Assembly (NCBI RefSeq): GCF_014842925.1
Contig: NZ_JACYXJ010000002.1
Span: 310,001-374,000, forward strand
Length of the DNA: 64,000 bases
Direction of reading: 5' to 3'
From: Roseibium polysiphoniae
Lineage (GTDB): Bacteria > Pseudomonadota > Alphaproteobacteria > Rhizobiales > Stappiaceae
Part shown: in pieces, positions 15,762 to 23,758 of the stretch
How the letters are laid out: each line of letters opens with the position of its first letter
Position numbering within the stretch: the first letter of the stretch is position 1
Notes under the pieces: model-generated
Told to the model about the DNA's origin: nothing
Seen by the model: the letters and a program-made list of their open reading frames with translations, nothing else
Databases searched by the model: none
Made by a program: the position numbers and the translations under genes

Positions 15762-18731
15762 GTGGTGCTGGCCTATTCAGACGGCAGTGCAAGCGCTCAG
15801 GCGGGGGAAGTCGCCGTGAGCCCTGATGCGGATCCATGCGCGATCGGGCTTGAGCGGACCCTCAAGGCAGCCATGAGACTGGCGGGTTGCGAAGCCGGGG
15901 CTGTTTTTCTGCGGGAAGGCGAATATTTCTCGGCAAAGCTTGCGCAATCGGGGAATGCAGCCCAGCTTTTTTCTGATTTCGATCTCTCTGCGATTTCCAT
16001 CGAAGCTGGAGAAACACGCCTCGTAAACGAAAGCGCCGAAATCGCGACGTTTTTCCCCGACCCTGATGAGATGCAGAGCGCTAAAGCGCAAACTGTTTTT
16101 CTGACCGGCTTCAACGCAGCGGCCAGCGATCTAGGCCAGGACAAGAATGAGGGCGTTATTGTCCTTATATCTAAGACTAAGAAAACATCAGATAATATTG
16201 ATTTATCATTTTTATTGGATTTTGGAGCTATCGCCGGATCTCTGGTTCAGACGCGACGCAAGACGTCAAAGGCGCTCGAAACTCTGGAGCGCAGCGAGAA
16301 GCAGACCGAACACTTTGATTATGTAACAGAATTGGCCGGTGTTGGCGGTTGGGAGATCGAGCCAGCCACGCAGAAGATCTTCTGGACCGAGCAAACTTGC
16401 CGTATTCATGATCGACCTCCTGACTATTCGCCGAGCCTGCAGGAATGGTTCGACATGTGCGATCCGGCCTATCGCAAAAGCCTGCAGACCGCATTTCGCG
16501 AAGCGGTGGCCTCGGGAACCGGATGGAAGATTGATCTTCCCATTCAGACGGCGACAGGCCGTCGAATCTGGGTCGCATCCATCTGTCAGCCGGTCTTTGG
16601 TGATGACGGCGAGCTGCTGCTTGTGGGATCCATCATGGATGTCAGCGCGCGCCGCGCCGCTGAGACGGAAATCGACCGATCCCAAAGGCTCTATCGATCG
16701 ACGCTGAATGCCTTGTCTGAGGGGATCCTGGTGGTGGACGGCGAGGGCATTGTCCGTTGGCACAATGCAGCAGCCGAGACAATTTTCGAGTGTCCGACCA
16801 TTTACGCGGAAATGACCCATCTTGAAGACGTCCCCTGTCTTGTCGAGCCGGCAGACATGCACGCGCTTTTCGATCAGGAAAGAGCCTACGACGACTACAA
16901 TCTCCTGTCGGGACTTCTCATTCTCAAGCAGTCCAAGAGCCTGACGCTGCAGGCGAAGGTTGGCGAGGACCAGACGCGCAAGTGGCTGCGATGCCGTTCA
17001 GAGCCTTTGATCAGCCGCGAAGACAAGAAGTTCGTAGGTCTGGTGATCTCCGTTGAGGACATCACCGCGAAAAAGCGCAGCGAAGACATTTTGAATGAGG
17101 CTTTTGAAGCCATTCCAAATGGCATTGCTGTGTTTGATCAGGACGACCGCATGGTGATGGCCAATGGCGCCTATCGTGTTGCGTTCATGGACGGCAAATT
17201 GCCCAGCGGTGAAGCGGAAACTTACCGGGATGTGCTGTCGCGCAACCTGGCTTCAGGCCGTATTGCCGATGTCGAAGATGACGCGGAAGTGCGTGAAGCC
17301 TGGGTCGAGGACCGTGCTTCCGATTTCTTTGGCGGTTCGGTGAGCCATATAGACCGGCTCGACGACAGCCGTTGGCTTCAGACGAGTTCCATGATCACGC
17401 CGTCATCGTATCGCGCAGACTTCTTTGCGGATGTCACGGAGTTGAAAACCCAGGGCGCGGTGCTCGAGGCGGTGTTCGAGAACTTCCCGGGCGGTGTAGC
17501 TCTCTTTGATGCCCGCCGAAACCTGACGCTGATCAACACCGGCATGAAAGAGCTTTTGGGCATTGACGACAACTTCATGCGTTCAGGTCCGACATTGCGT
17601 TCGATGGTTGCCCGCAACGTGAGCCGGGAGGGGCTGACCGGCGATTCCCTTGACGCCGCGGTTGCAAAGACGATCGATCGTTTTGCGCAGAGTGAGGTCG
17701 TCACCTACGAACGCGTGCTTTCGGACGGAACGGTTCACGAAATCAAGGCGATATCCCTGCCGGATGGCGGTTTGCTGACCACCCTTGACGATATCAGTCT
17801 GCGCAAGCAGCTGGAGCAGCAACTGCGTGACAACGCGCGGCGCGCGAAAAAGAAGAGCGCGGAACTGGAGGCTACCTTTGCGAACATGAAGCAGGGTGTC
17901 AGCGTTTTCGACGCGGAAGGCTGCCTGCAAATCTGGAATCAGCGCTATATCGACATCTTCAGCAAGCCGGATGGCGAGGTCCGCCATGGGGTGGCGATCC
18001 AGACGTTGCTGGATGCGGAAAAGCTGCGCGGTGACTTTGAAGGCGATGTCGAGGCACATATCGCGCAGCTGCGTCAGCGCTTGCAAGCGGGCGAAACGGT
18101 CCGCAGCTATTTCAAGCTCAAGACGGGAACGCTCATCGGCACGATCCATGCGCCGATGCCCGGCGGAGGCTGGATCGGAACCCACGATGAAATCGCGGAA
18201 GACGACAAGGACTACAAGGCGTTCCGGCGATCGCGTCAGACGGACCCTCTGACCAAGGTCGCAAATCAAGCTTACCTGCTTGAAGACATGGAGCTCGCCC
18301 TCGACAGCGTGCGGCTAAATGGTGGCTCTTGCGGGGTGATGGTCATATCGGTTGGCTTTGCACACTATTACGCGCTCGGTGAGCACATGGCACCTTGTGA
18401 CCAGACCAACCAGATCATCGCGCGGCGCCTTCGAGAAGCGGTTCGGCCGATGGACCTTGTTGCTCGACTGGATGATGGTCGTTTTGCTGTGCTTTTTCCA
18501 ACCTTGCGCAATGACGACGGCGCCGTCCGGAAAATGGCGGAACGGATCATGAGCCTGCTCCGCGAACCTGTGGTCGTATCGGGTCAAAAGACGCTTTTGA
18601 CCGTCCATCTGGGCCTTGTCGGTTTGACGGATCGGGTCGAGACGTCCGAGCAGGCACTGCAAAAGGCGCAAACGACCGTGGACTTTGCATCCGTGAAGGG
18701 CCCGGTCTCCCTGGCAGTCGATCTGATCTGA
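15762..18731 (+). CDS. Multi-PAS signalling protein with degenerate GGDEF domain
   Basis: About 989 residues from the GTG at 15762 (GAGGCGAGG upstream; start uncertain, the frame is open to 15636). No membrane segment is evident, so it should be cytoplasmic. A GAF-like region (about 20-180) is followed by about five PAS repeats (each opening like AFEAIPNGIAVFDQDDRMV, FENFPGGVALFDARR, FANMKQGVSVFDAEG) and a GGDEF-type domain from about 826. The signature is DDGRF (904-908) instead of GGDEF, so cyclase activity is doubtful, while RPMD (895-898) keeps the RxxD inhibitory-site motif. It may act as a c-di-GMP receptor or a scaffold. No EAL domain. It converges on tonB. Confidence 0.8.
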   Translation: MVLAYSDGSASAQAGEVAVSPDADPCAIGLERTLKAAMRLAGCEAGAVFLREGEYFSAKLAQSGNAAQLFSDFDLSAISIEAGETRLVNESAEIATFFPDPDEMQSAKAQTVFLTGFNAAASDLGQDKNEGVIVLISKTKKTSDNIDLSFLLDFGAIAGSLVQTRRKTSKALETLERSEKQTEHFDYVTELAGVGGWEIEPATQKIFWTEQTCRIHDRPPDYSPSLQEWFDMCDPAYRKSLQTAFREAVASGTGWKIDLPIQTATGRRIWVASICQPVFGDDGELLLVGSIMDVSARRAAETEIDRSQRLYRSTLNALSEGILVVDGEGIVRWHNAAAETIFECPTIYAEMTHLEDVPCLVEPADMHALFDQERAYDDYNLLSGLLILKQSKSLTLQAKVGEDQTRKWLRCRSEPLISREDKKFVGLVISVEDITAKKRSEDILNEAFEAIPNGIAVFDQDDRMVMANGAYRVAFMDGKLPSGEAETYRDVLSRNLASGRIADVEDDAEVREAWVEDRASDFFGGSVSHIDRLDDSRWLQTSSMITPSSYRADFFADVTELKTQGAVLEAVFENFPGGVALFDARRNLTLINTGMKELLGIDDNFMRSGPTLRSMVARNVSREGLTGDSLDAAVAKTIDRFAQSEVVTYERVLSDGTVHEIKAISLPDGGLLTTLDDISLRKQLEQQLRDNARRAKKKSAELEATFANMKQGVSVFDAEGCLQIWNQRYIDIFSKPDGEVRHGVAIQTLLDAEKLRGDFEGDVEAHIAQLRQRLQAGETVRSYFKLKTGTLIGTIHAPMPGGGWIGTHDEIAEDDKDYKAFRRSRQTDPLTKVANQAYLLEDMELALDSVRLNGGSCGVMVISVGFAHYYALGEHMAPCDQTNQIIARRLREAVRPMDLVARLDDGRFAVLFPTLRNDDGAVRKMAERIMSLLREPVVVSGQKTLLTVHLGLVGLTDRVETSEQALQKAQTTVDFASVKGPVSLAVDLI

Positions 18732-18761
18732 TCCCGATCGCCCGAAGTCCCGCGGAGATGC

Positions 18762-19985
18762 CTAGCGGCGAAACGCGAGCGGGACCGTAAAGGCCCAGCG
18801 TTTCCGTTGAGCTTCTGGTGGAATTTTCGGAAAAGGACTTGCCCGGCGAACGGTCTCGATTGCGGCCTTGTCCAGGATAGGCGAGCCCGAGCTTCTTGAG
18901 ACGCGGATGCCGCTTGCCCTGCCGGAACTGTCCACCGAGAAGCTGACATGCACATTGCCGCTCAGCCGTTTGCGTTTTGCAGCGGAAGGGTAGCGCAGGG
19001 AGCGACGCAGCTTGCGGGCGACCTTGCCAGGGTAGTTGGAAACCTTGGCATTCCCGGCGGCGGAGCCCTTGCCGCGGTTTTGGGCTCCGCCCTTTTGCGC
19101 CGTTTGATTGCTGTTGCCACCGGAGCCTGCCTGAGAAGTCTGTTTCTTCGGCGCTTTCTTTGCCTTTTTTGGCGTTTTTTGGGCGGTCTTGGTGGGCTTC
19201 GGTAAGTCCTGAACCAGCGGTTTTGGACGCAGCTGAGGAACGGGAATAGCGTCGCTTGGTGGGTTCTCCGACAGCTCGGCCGTTTCCAGCGGCTCAACCT
19301 TTTCCGGCTCGACCTCGGATACCTCCGGCTTCAGGATTGCTTCTGGCGGCTGAGGGCGAACAACCGGCGTCTGGGCTGTCTTGGCGGCGACCGGTTTTGT
19401 CTCGACTGGCTCAGAACTTTCCTGTGCCTGCGGGACTGCGCTCGCAACAACTGGCTGGACCGTGCGAAGCGGTTCCTGAGGTTTCAGCGGCGATGCTTCT
19501 TGCGGCTGTGTCTCGGACGGCTTGAGCGGAGCCTCTTTAACGGCTTGGGCCTCGATCGGGGCGTCCAGGGTCTGCTCTGACTGGACGAAAGCGCCTTCTG
19601 AGCGCGCGTTGACAATGGTCGAGGTCAGAGCCGGCGCAACAGGCGCTGCGCTGACCGGATTCGCCAGTGTTTCGACCGGTTCTGCACGCGCCGTTTCGAC
19701 TTCCCGTGGCTTGACGGCCTGAACCTCTTCGGGCTGTTCTGGCTCGAGCAGCTCCTCGGTGTCGATTTCCTCAGGCGGGGTTTCGGTCACCTCTGAGCCC
19801 GCCACGATCATGTCGGCGAAAGCTTGACCGACGGTCGCCGCGGGGGCTTCAGCGCCTCCCGCCATGAGGATTTCATCATCCTCCAGCATCGCCCATGCGG
19901 CGAAGGCAAGATGAAGACCAAGGGACACCACGAGCAATAGCGCCAGCCAGCGCCAGCGGTGGGGCGGGTGATGGGCCTCGCTCAT
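18762..19985 (-). CDS. tonB: TonB family energy transducer
   Basis: 407 residues. One N-terminal membrane helix (about 13-33), a long Pro/Glu/Lys-rich periplasmic spacer (about 60-290), and a C-terminal TonB domain (about 320-407) with YPSAAKRKRLSGNVHVSFSV and SSGSPILDKAAIETVRRASP. It transmits the ExbB-ExbD proton motor to outer-membrane receptors for iron complexes and, probably, cobalamin. The spacer is long compared with E. coli TonB (239 residues). Its ATG overlaps the stop of the upstream exbD by 4 bases, so the operon is tightly coupled. It is the last gene of the operon. Confidence 0.9.
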   Translation of the reverse strand: MSEAHHPPHRWRWLALLLVVSLGLHLAFAAWAMLEDDEILMAGGAEAPAATVGQAFADMIVAGSEVTETPPEEIDTEELLEPEQPEEVQAVKPREVETARAEPVETLANPVSAAPVAPALTSTIVNARSEGAFVQSEQTLDAPIEAQAVKEAPLKPSETQPQEASPLKPQEPLRTVQPVVASAVPQAQESSEPVETKPVAAKTAQTPVVRPQPPEAILKPEVSEVEPEKVEPLETAELSENPPSDAIPVPQLRPKPLVQDLPKPTKTAQKTPKKAKKAPKKQTSQAGSGGNSNQTAQKGGAQNRGKGSAAGNAKVSNYPGKVARKLRRSLRYPSAAKRKRLSGNVHVSFSVDSSGRASGIRVSRSSGSPILDKAAIETVRRASPFPKIPPEAQRKRWAFTVPLAFRR

Positions 19986-20404
19986 TGCGTCCTCATGGTG
20001 ACGACGGTCACCTTTCCTGCGCCGGCGGCCTGGAGCTCGCCGACCAATCCGATCAAGGCGGTTGCTGCAAGATCACGGTCGGCAATCAGCCTCACCGGAA
20101 ATCCGGCTTGCTCGGATTGCACATCTTCCTCGACTGCCTCCAGACTTGCCGCCTCCTGCAGAAACGCTTCAATTGTGGTGGGTGAGCCGCGGAAATGCAG
20201 CGAGCCATCCTCACGTGCGACCAATGCGTTGGGCGGCGGCAGCGGGTCTGCATCCTTGCTGTCGATCAGGTCGACGGTCTTGTCCAAAGGCGGCGCAAGC
20301 TGGCCCGCAATGAGAAAGAAGATCAGCATCAGGAAGACGATGTTGATCAGGGAGATCGTGTTTTCGCTTTTGCGCTTTATCGGCGCAATCGAAAGCTTCT
20401 TCAT
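19982..20404 (-). CDS. exbD2: ExbD/TolR-like protein, second copy, with Asn at the conserved Asp
   Basis: 140 residues from ATG 20404 (GGAG upstream; an ATG at 20431 and a GTG at 20434 are alternatives). A short cytoplasmic N-terminus, one membrane helix (LINIVFLMLIFFLIAGQLAP) and a periplasmic domain. ExbD and TolR carry an essential Asp at the start of this helix (LID); here the residue is Asn21 (SLINIVF). The neighbouring exbD copy keeps Asp. The protein may pair with it in one motor. It lies between exbD and tonB with an ATGA overlap to tonB. Confidence 0.85.
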   Translation of the reverse strand: MKKLSIAPIKRKSENTISLINIVFLMLIFFLIAGQLAPPLDKTVDLIDSKDADPLPPPNALVAREDGSLHFRGSPTTIEAFLQEAASLEAVEEDVQSEQAGFPVRLIADRDLAATALIGLVGELQAAGAGKVTVVTMRTQ

Positions 20405-20446
20405 GAGGTCGGCTCCGCCCTTGAAGGGCATCACGTGGAGGTCTGT

Positions 20447-20830
20447 TTATTTTGCGACGGTCAGGCTGAGGCCGTCGACCCGGCGGACGAGCTCCATCGC
20501 GTTGACGAGGTCCTGAGCGCTGGCGTCGCCCTTGGGCAATAGCAGCACGGCTTTCGCGCCTTTGGTGGTCAGCTCTTCAAGCGTCTGCTGCGCTGTCTCC
20601 CAGGAGGCGTTGCGTCCGTTGATGCGCAGATCCTCCCCGGTGAGCGAAAAGACGATGTCAGGGCCCTTGCCAGATGACTTGCCAGCGCTGCCAGGCGGTG
20701 AAATTTCAACTTCGCCGAACTTGGTGAAGGTTGAGGTAAGCATGAAGAAGAGCAGCAGCAGAAAGATCACATCGATCAACGATGTCAGGGACAGCTTTCG
20801 CGATCGCGCTTCGGGAAGGTCAATGCGCAT
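20447..20830 (-). CDS. exbD: ExbD biopolymer transport protein
   Basis: 127 residues. The membrane helix SLIDVIFLLLLFFMLTSTF has the conserved Asp (D20) needed for proton-driven movement, followed by a periplasmic domain. It works with ExbB in the inner membrane to energise TonB. ATG 20830 is embedded in the 3' end of exbB (11-base overlap), typical of translational coupling; the open frame further upstream is a shadow of exbB. Confidence 0.92.
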   Translation of the reverse strand: MRIDLPEARSRKLSLTSLIDVIFLLLLFFMLTSTFTKFGEVEISPPGSAGKSSGKGPDIVFSLTGEDLRINGRNASWETAQQTLEELTTKGAKAVLLLPKGDASAQDLVNAMELVRRVDGLSLTVAK

Positions 20831-21539
20831 GTACGGCCTGTGGAGCCATGGAGACCGGATCAGCTGACTGGAACGCGGCCTCGACCTTGATGTTCTCGGC
20901 ATCTGGCACGTGCGACAGCAGGATGCCGGCACTCAAGGTTTCGATTGAGACCCGTTCGTTGTCGATACGGCTTTCGAAAAAGGTCAGAATGAGCGAAACC
21001 GGCATGGCGACGGCAAGGCCTGCCGCGGTGGTCAGAAGCGCCACCCAGATGCCGCCGGCAAGCATCGAAGGATCAACCGAGTTGCCGGCCGACTGGAGCT
21101 GCTGAAAAGCCTCAATCATGCCGAGAACCGTTCCGAAGAGACCAAGCAGCGGCGCAACCTGTCCGATCGCGTCCAGGGCCTTCAAGCCCCATTGCTGATT
21201 GTGCAGGCGTGCAATGGCGCGGCGCGAGACCTCTTCTTCGATGGCGGCCTTGTCGAGTTTGGTCGTCAAAGATAGGCGCATTGCGGTTGCAAGCACTTCT
21301 TCGGTCGCAGTCCTTGGCGATGAGAGCAAACGCACGGCTTCCTGTTTTCGGCCGCTGCGCCACAGGGTCACACAATTGCGGGCGCGCCGGTTCTGACCTA
21401 CGCCTTCGCGCCAGAATTGCCCGATTTTCATCAGGACGAGAGCGAGGGAGACAACCGAGAGCATCGCGATCAGGGCGACGACCGGCCCGCCGGTCTCAAG
21501 AAGGTTCATCACGGGCTGGAGAAGACTGGTCTGGTCCAT
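20820..21539 (-). CDS. exbB: ExbB/TolQ-family proton channel protein
   Basis: 239 residues with three membrane helices: about 20-42 (VALIAMLSVVSLALVLM), and the pair in the second half (APLLGLFGTVLGMIEAFQQL and GGIWVALLTTAAGLAVAMPV), which contains the family's conserved GLFGTVxGM and TTAAGL motifs. It forms the pentameric stator around ExbD. It begins 12 bases after the end of the preceding exported protein gene. Because tonB is in the same operon I call it ExbB rather than TolQ. Confidence 0.92.
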   Translation of the reverse strand: MDQTSLLQPVMNLLETGGPVVALIAMLSVVSLALVLMKIGQFWREGVGQNRRARNCVTLWRSGRKQEAVRLLSSPRTATEEVLATAMRLSLTTKLDKAAIEEEVSRRAIARLHNQQWGLKALDAIGQVAPLLGLFGTVLGMIEAFQQLQSAGNSVDPSMLAGGIWVALLTTAAGLAVAMPVSLILTFFESRIDNERVSIETLSAGILLSHVPDAENIKVEAAFQSADPVSMAPQAVHAH

Positions 21540-21551
21540 GAGATTTTTCTC

Positions 21552-22031
21552 TTACTTGATGAAGGCGATGTCGGTGCGGCTCTTCGTGGCGAGGCTGCTG
21601 ACGCATGTGTCGTCCGCGGCCTCTGCAGGGTTCGCGAGATCACAGCGAGCTGCGCCGTTGACCAGGATCTGGCTGATCGCCGGACATTGCGCTCCGGCAA
21701 GTTCGAACTGCCGGACAACTGTCTTTTGCTCGGGCATGGCGCCGAAGTCGAATGCTGTCATGAGGTCTACGAGTCCGTCAGCGTCAAAAAGAACGAACTC
21801 ATAGGCGACGCCGTTGAGGGCCTGGCCTGTCTTGTTGGCGGCGACGAAGGTCAGCATGCAGCCGCTATCGGTCTGCGCTGCCCGGTTGAGCTCCAGCTCC
21901 AGAGTGTTTTCTGCAGCCTTGACCATATGCGGTGTTGCAAGTGCATAGAGCAGACCGGCGGCCAGACCCAGATTGGTGCGCTGCCCAAGTTGTCGACCCC
22001 AGCCCAGCGTCTTTTGCAGGAAGATACGCAT
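21552..22031 (-). CDS. Periplasmic protein of unknown function, first gene of the exb-tonB operon
   Basis: 159 residues; I do not recognise a named family. A basic N-terminus and hydrophobic stretch (LGLAAGLLYALATPHMVKA) look like a signal peptide. The mature part has four Cys residues (in GCMLTFVAANK, GAQCPAI, AARCDLAN and DDTCVSS) that could form two disulfides, and a beta-rich character (VAYEFVLFDADGLVDLM). It precedes exbB by 12 bases and shares the iron-box-bearing leader, so a role in TonB-dependent uptake is likely by association only. Confidence 0.7.
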   Translation of the reverse strand: MRIFLQKTLGWGRQLGQRTNLGLAAGLLYALATPHMVKAAENTLELELNRAAQTDSGCMLTFVAANKTGQALNGVAYEFVLFDADGLVDLMTAFDFGAMPEQKTVVRQFELAGAQCPAISQILVNGAARCDLANPAEAADDTCVSSLATKSRTDIAFIK

Positions 22032-22112
22032 GCAGATAGAAACCTCATTGTGACCTTGGTGTAGCCGGTTCGTCGCTCAAAGCGCTCGGCCGGAACACGG
22101 CGTCCTCATCAT

Positions 22113-22169
22113 AAACATGATGTTTAAGTTCATATATTTATGGCTATAAAATATGACCAACGCAGTCAA
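22113..22169 (-). promoter_or_regulatory. Promoter with candidate iron-responsive operator for the exb-tonB operon
   Basis: On the minus strand TTGACT (22169-22164) or TTGGTC (22160-22155) can serve as -35, and TATATG at 22136-22131 as -10. Overlapping the expected start point is AAACAT-G-ATGTTT (22113-22125), a perfect inverted repeat, and TGA-N9-TCA (22118-22132), the form of the RirA/IRO box that controls iron genes in Rhizobiales. Position over the start point suggests repression in iron-replete cells. The regulator itself is not in the window. Confidence 0.5.
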
Positions 22170-22401
22170 GTAAATCCTGCGCCTTGCGCTCAAGGGTCTG
22201 CATAGCTTTGGAGGAGCTGAAACTGGTCGGTCTGAAATTCGCTCCGGCGAGTAAAAGCCGTGCCCGCTGCGCGCTTGCGCGGGCGAAAATGTCGTGCCGC
22301 AGCAATTGAAGACAATGCTCTAGCGGTCGCGAGCAAGCGATCGGACGCGCATCCGGCGTCTGTCAGCTATGGTATTTAAGATATTGGGAAAGGAGCAAGA
22401 G

Positions 22402-22477
22402 TGGCTCCCCGAGCAGGGCTCGAACCTGCGACAATTCGATTAACAGTCGAATGCTCTACCAACTGAGCTATCGGGGA
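22402..22477 (-). tRNA. trnN: tRNA-Asn (GTT)
   Basis: The minus strand folds into a complete cloverleaf: acceptor TCCCCGA (22477-22471) pairs with TCGGGGA near the 3' end, D-arm GCTCAGTTGGTAGAGC, anticodon loop CTGTTAA with anticodon GTT, and T-arm with GGTTCGAGCC. The encoded 3' end reads GCCA. It is 76 bases including CCA. Confidence 0.97.
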
Positions 22478-22849
22478 TCACCAACGTTGCAGCGGGTCGT
22501 GCCCGCTCCGTCGATGGAGATGCGTATAACAAACGCTTTGCCGGTTTGCCAAGCCCCTTGCCAACTTATTTTCATCTGCACCCGACTTTGAGTGTGGGTA
22601 ACGCGGATAAACCTAATTATTTCATTGTCTTAATTCCGTTTTGAGGGCGCCGTTTCGAGGCGCGTATCCGTCAGCCCCGGTTCAAAGCGCCGCTATATAT
22701 TCGGGGACACGTCCGCAGTGCTGCAGAGTGGAGGAGCGCGGATCCACGCTCATCGACAGAATTGCCGGGGAACAATCAGCATTCGCGGGGCGCAATTCCT
22801 GAAAGGGCCGCGCGATGCTTGTCTATGGGGAGGCGAGAGGGTAGACAGA
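22478..22849 (+). other. Intergenic region between tRNA-Asn and the cobalamin riboswitch
   Basis: About 370 bases without a credible coding frame. The stretch 22560-22650 is AT-rich and probably carries the promoter of the riboswitch-led cob transcript. I see no further RNA gene or repeat. Confidence 0.4.
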
Positions 22850-23065
22850 TTGGGTCATGGTTTTCCGGCAGGCCTCTAACCTTCCGGAAATGAAACGGGA
22901 ATGCGGTACGGCCTTCACCAGCGAAGCGCCAAAGCCGCGGCTGCCCCCGCAACTGTGTACGGCAAGGGCTTTTGCGACGTGCCACTGGACAAGCCGAGAG
23001 GCTGGACCGGGAAGGTGCAGAAGTCTGATCGAGCCGTAAGCCAGGAGACCGGCCTGACACCAAAC
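22850..23065 (+). ncRNA. Cobalamin (B12) riboswitch
   Basis: The leader of the cob operon contains the hallmarks of the AdoCbl aptamer in order: GGGAATGCGGT (about 22891-22901), the core GCTGCCCCCGCAACTGTG with a following CGG (about 22938-22963), and the B12 box AGCCAGGAGACCGGCCTG (about 23039-23056). Two short hairpins downstream (GCCGTC/GACGGC at 23074-23090; CCTGTC/GACAGG at 23119-23135) could be the expression platform. Binding of adenosylcobalamin would shut down the genes from cobP on. Confidence 0.9.
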
Positions 23066-23179
23066 GTTCAAGCGCCGTCGGGTGGACGGCAGGGAGCCCG
23101 TGATGACACTGATTGATGCCTGTCGACGTGACAGGTTCCTTCCAAGCCGAATTCCCTTATACATCGCTGCGAGGTGCCG

Positions 23180-23758
23180 ATGAGCGCGTCCAGCAGCTCG
23201 AAGAATGCTGTCCCCGGCGGTGCTGCGACCGCAACGCTGGTGTTCGGGGGCGCGCGATCGGGCAAGAGCCGGTTCGCCGAGGACCTGGCCGTGAAGAGTG
23301 GTCTCAACCGCCTTTACGTGGCAACCAGCCCGATCATAGACGCTGAAATGCATGAGCGGGTCGCCCAGCATCGCGCCCAGCGCGGCGAGCATTGGCGCAC
23401 GCTGGAAGAGGAACTCGACCTCGCCGGCGTGCTCGACTGTGAGGCGGGGCCCGAAACGGTCATCCTGATTGACTGTCTGACGCTCTGGCTAAACAATCTG
23501 ATTTATCGTGAGCGCGATGTTGCCACTGAAACCGCCCGCCTGGCAGAAGCACTGCGCCACCTCAAGGGGCCTTGCGTGCTGGTGTCCAACGAGGTTGGCA
23601 TGGGCATCGTGCCGGACAACCCGTTGGCCCGGTCGTTTCGCGACCTTCAGGGCCGTCTCAACCAGGACATTGCAGCGGTCGTGCGACAGGTGATCTTCGT
23701 CGCAGCTGGCCTGCCGCTCATTTTGAAACCCTCTTCTCACGCGGATATAAAGATATGA
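23180..23758 (+). CDS. cobP: CobP/CobU, adenosylcobinamide kinase and guanylyltransferase
   Basis: 192-residue bifunctional enzyme that phosphorylates adenosylcobinamide and transfers GMP to give GDP-cobinamide, a late step of B12 assembly. The P-loop FGGARSGKSRFAE is at about residues 22-34; the guanylyl-accepting His should be in the MHERVAQHRAQR region; IDCLTLWLNNL and VLVSNEVGMGIVP are family motifs. ATG 23180 has GAGG 5 bases upstream. First gene after the riboswitch; its stop overlaps the cobW start by 4 bases. Confidence 0.92.
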   Translation: MSASSSSKNAVPGGAATATLVFGGARSGKSRFAEDLAVKSGLNRLYVATSPIIDAEMHERVAQHRAQRGEHWRTLEEELDLAGVLDCEAGPETVILIDCLTLWLNNLIYRERDVATETARLAEALRHLKGPCVLVSNEVGMGIVPDNPLARSFRDLQGRLNQDIAAVVRQVIFVAAGLPLILKPSSHADIKI

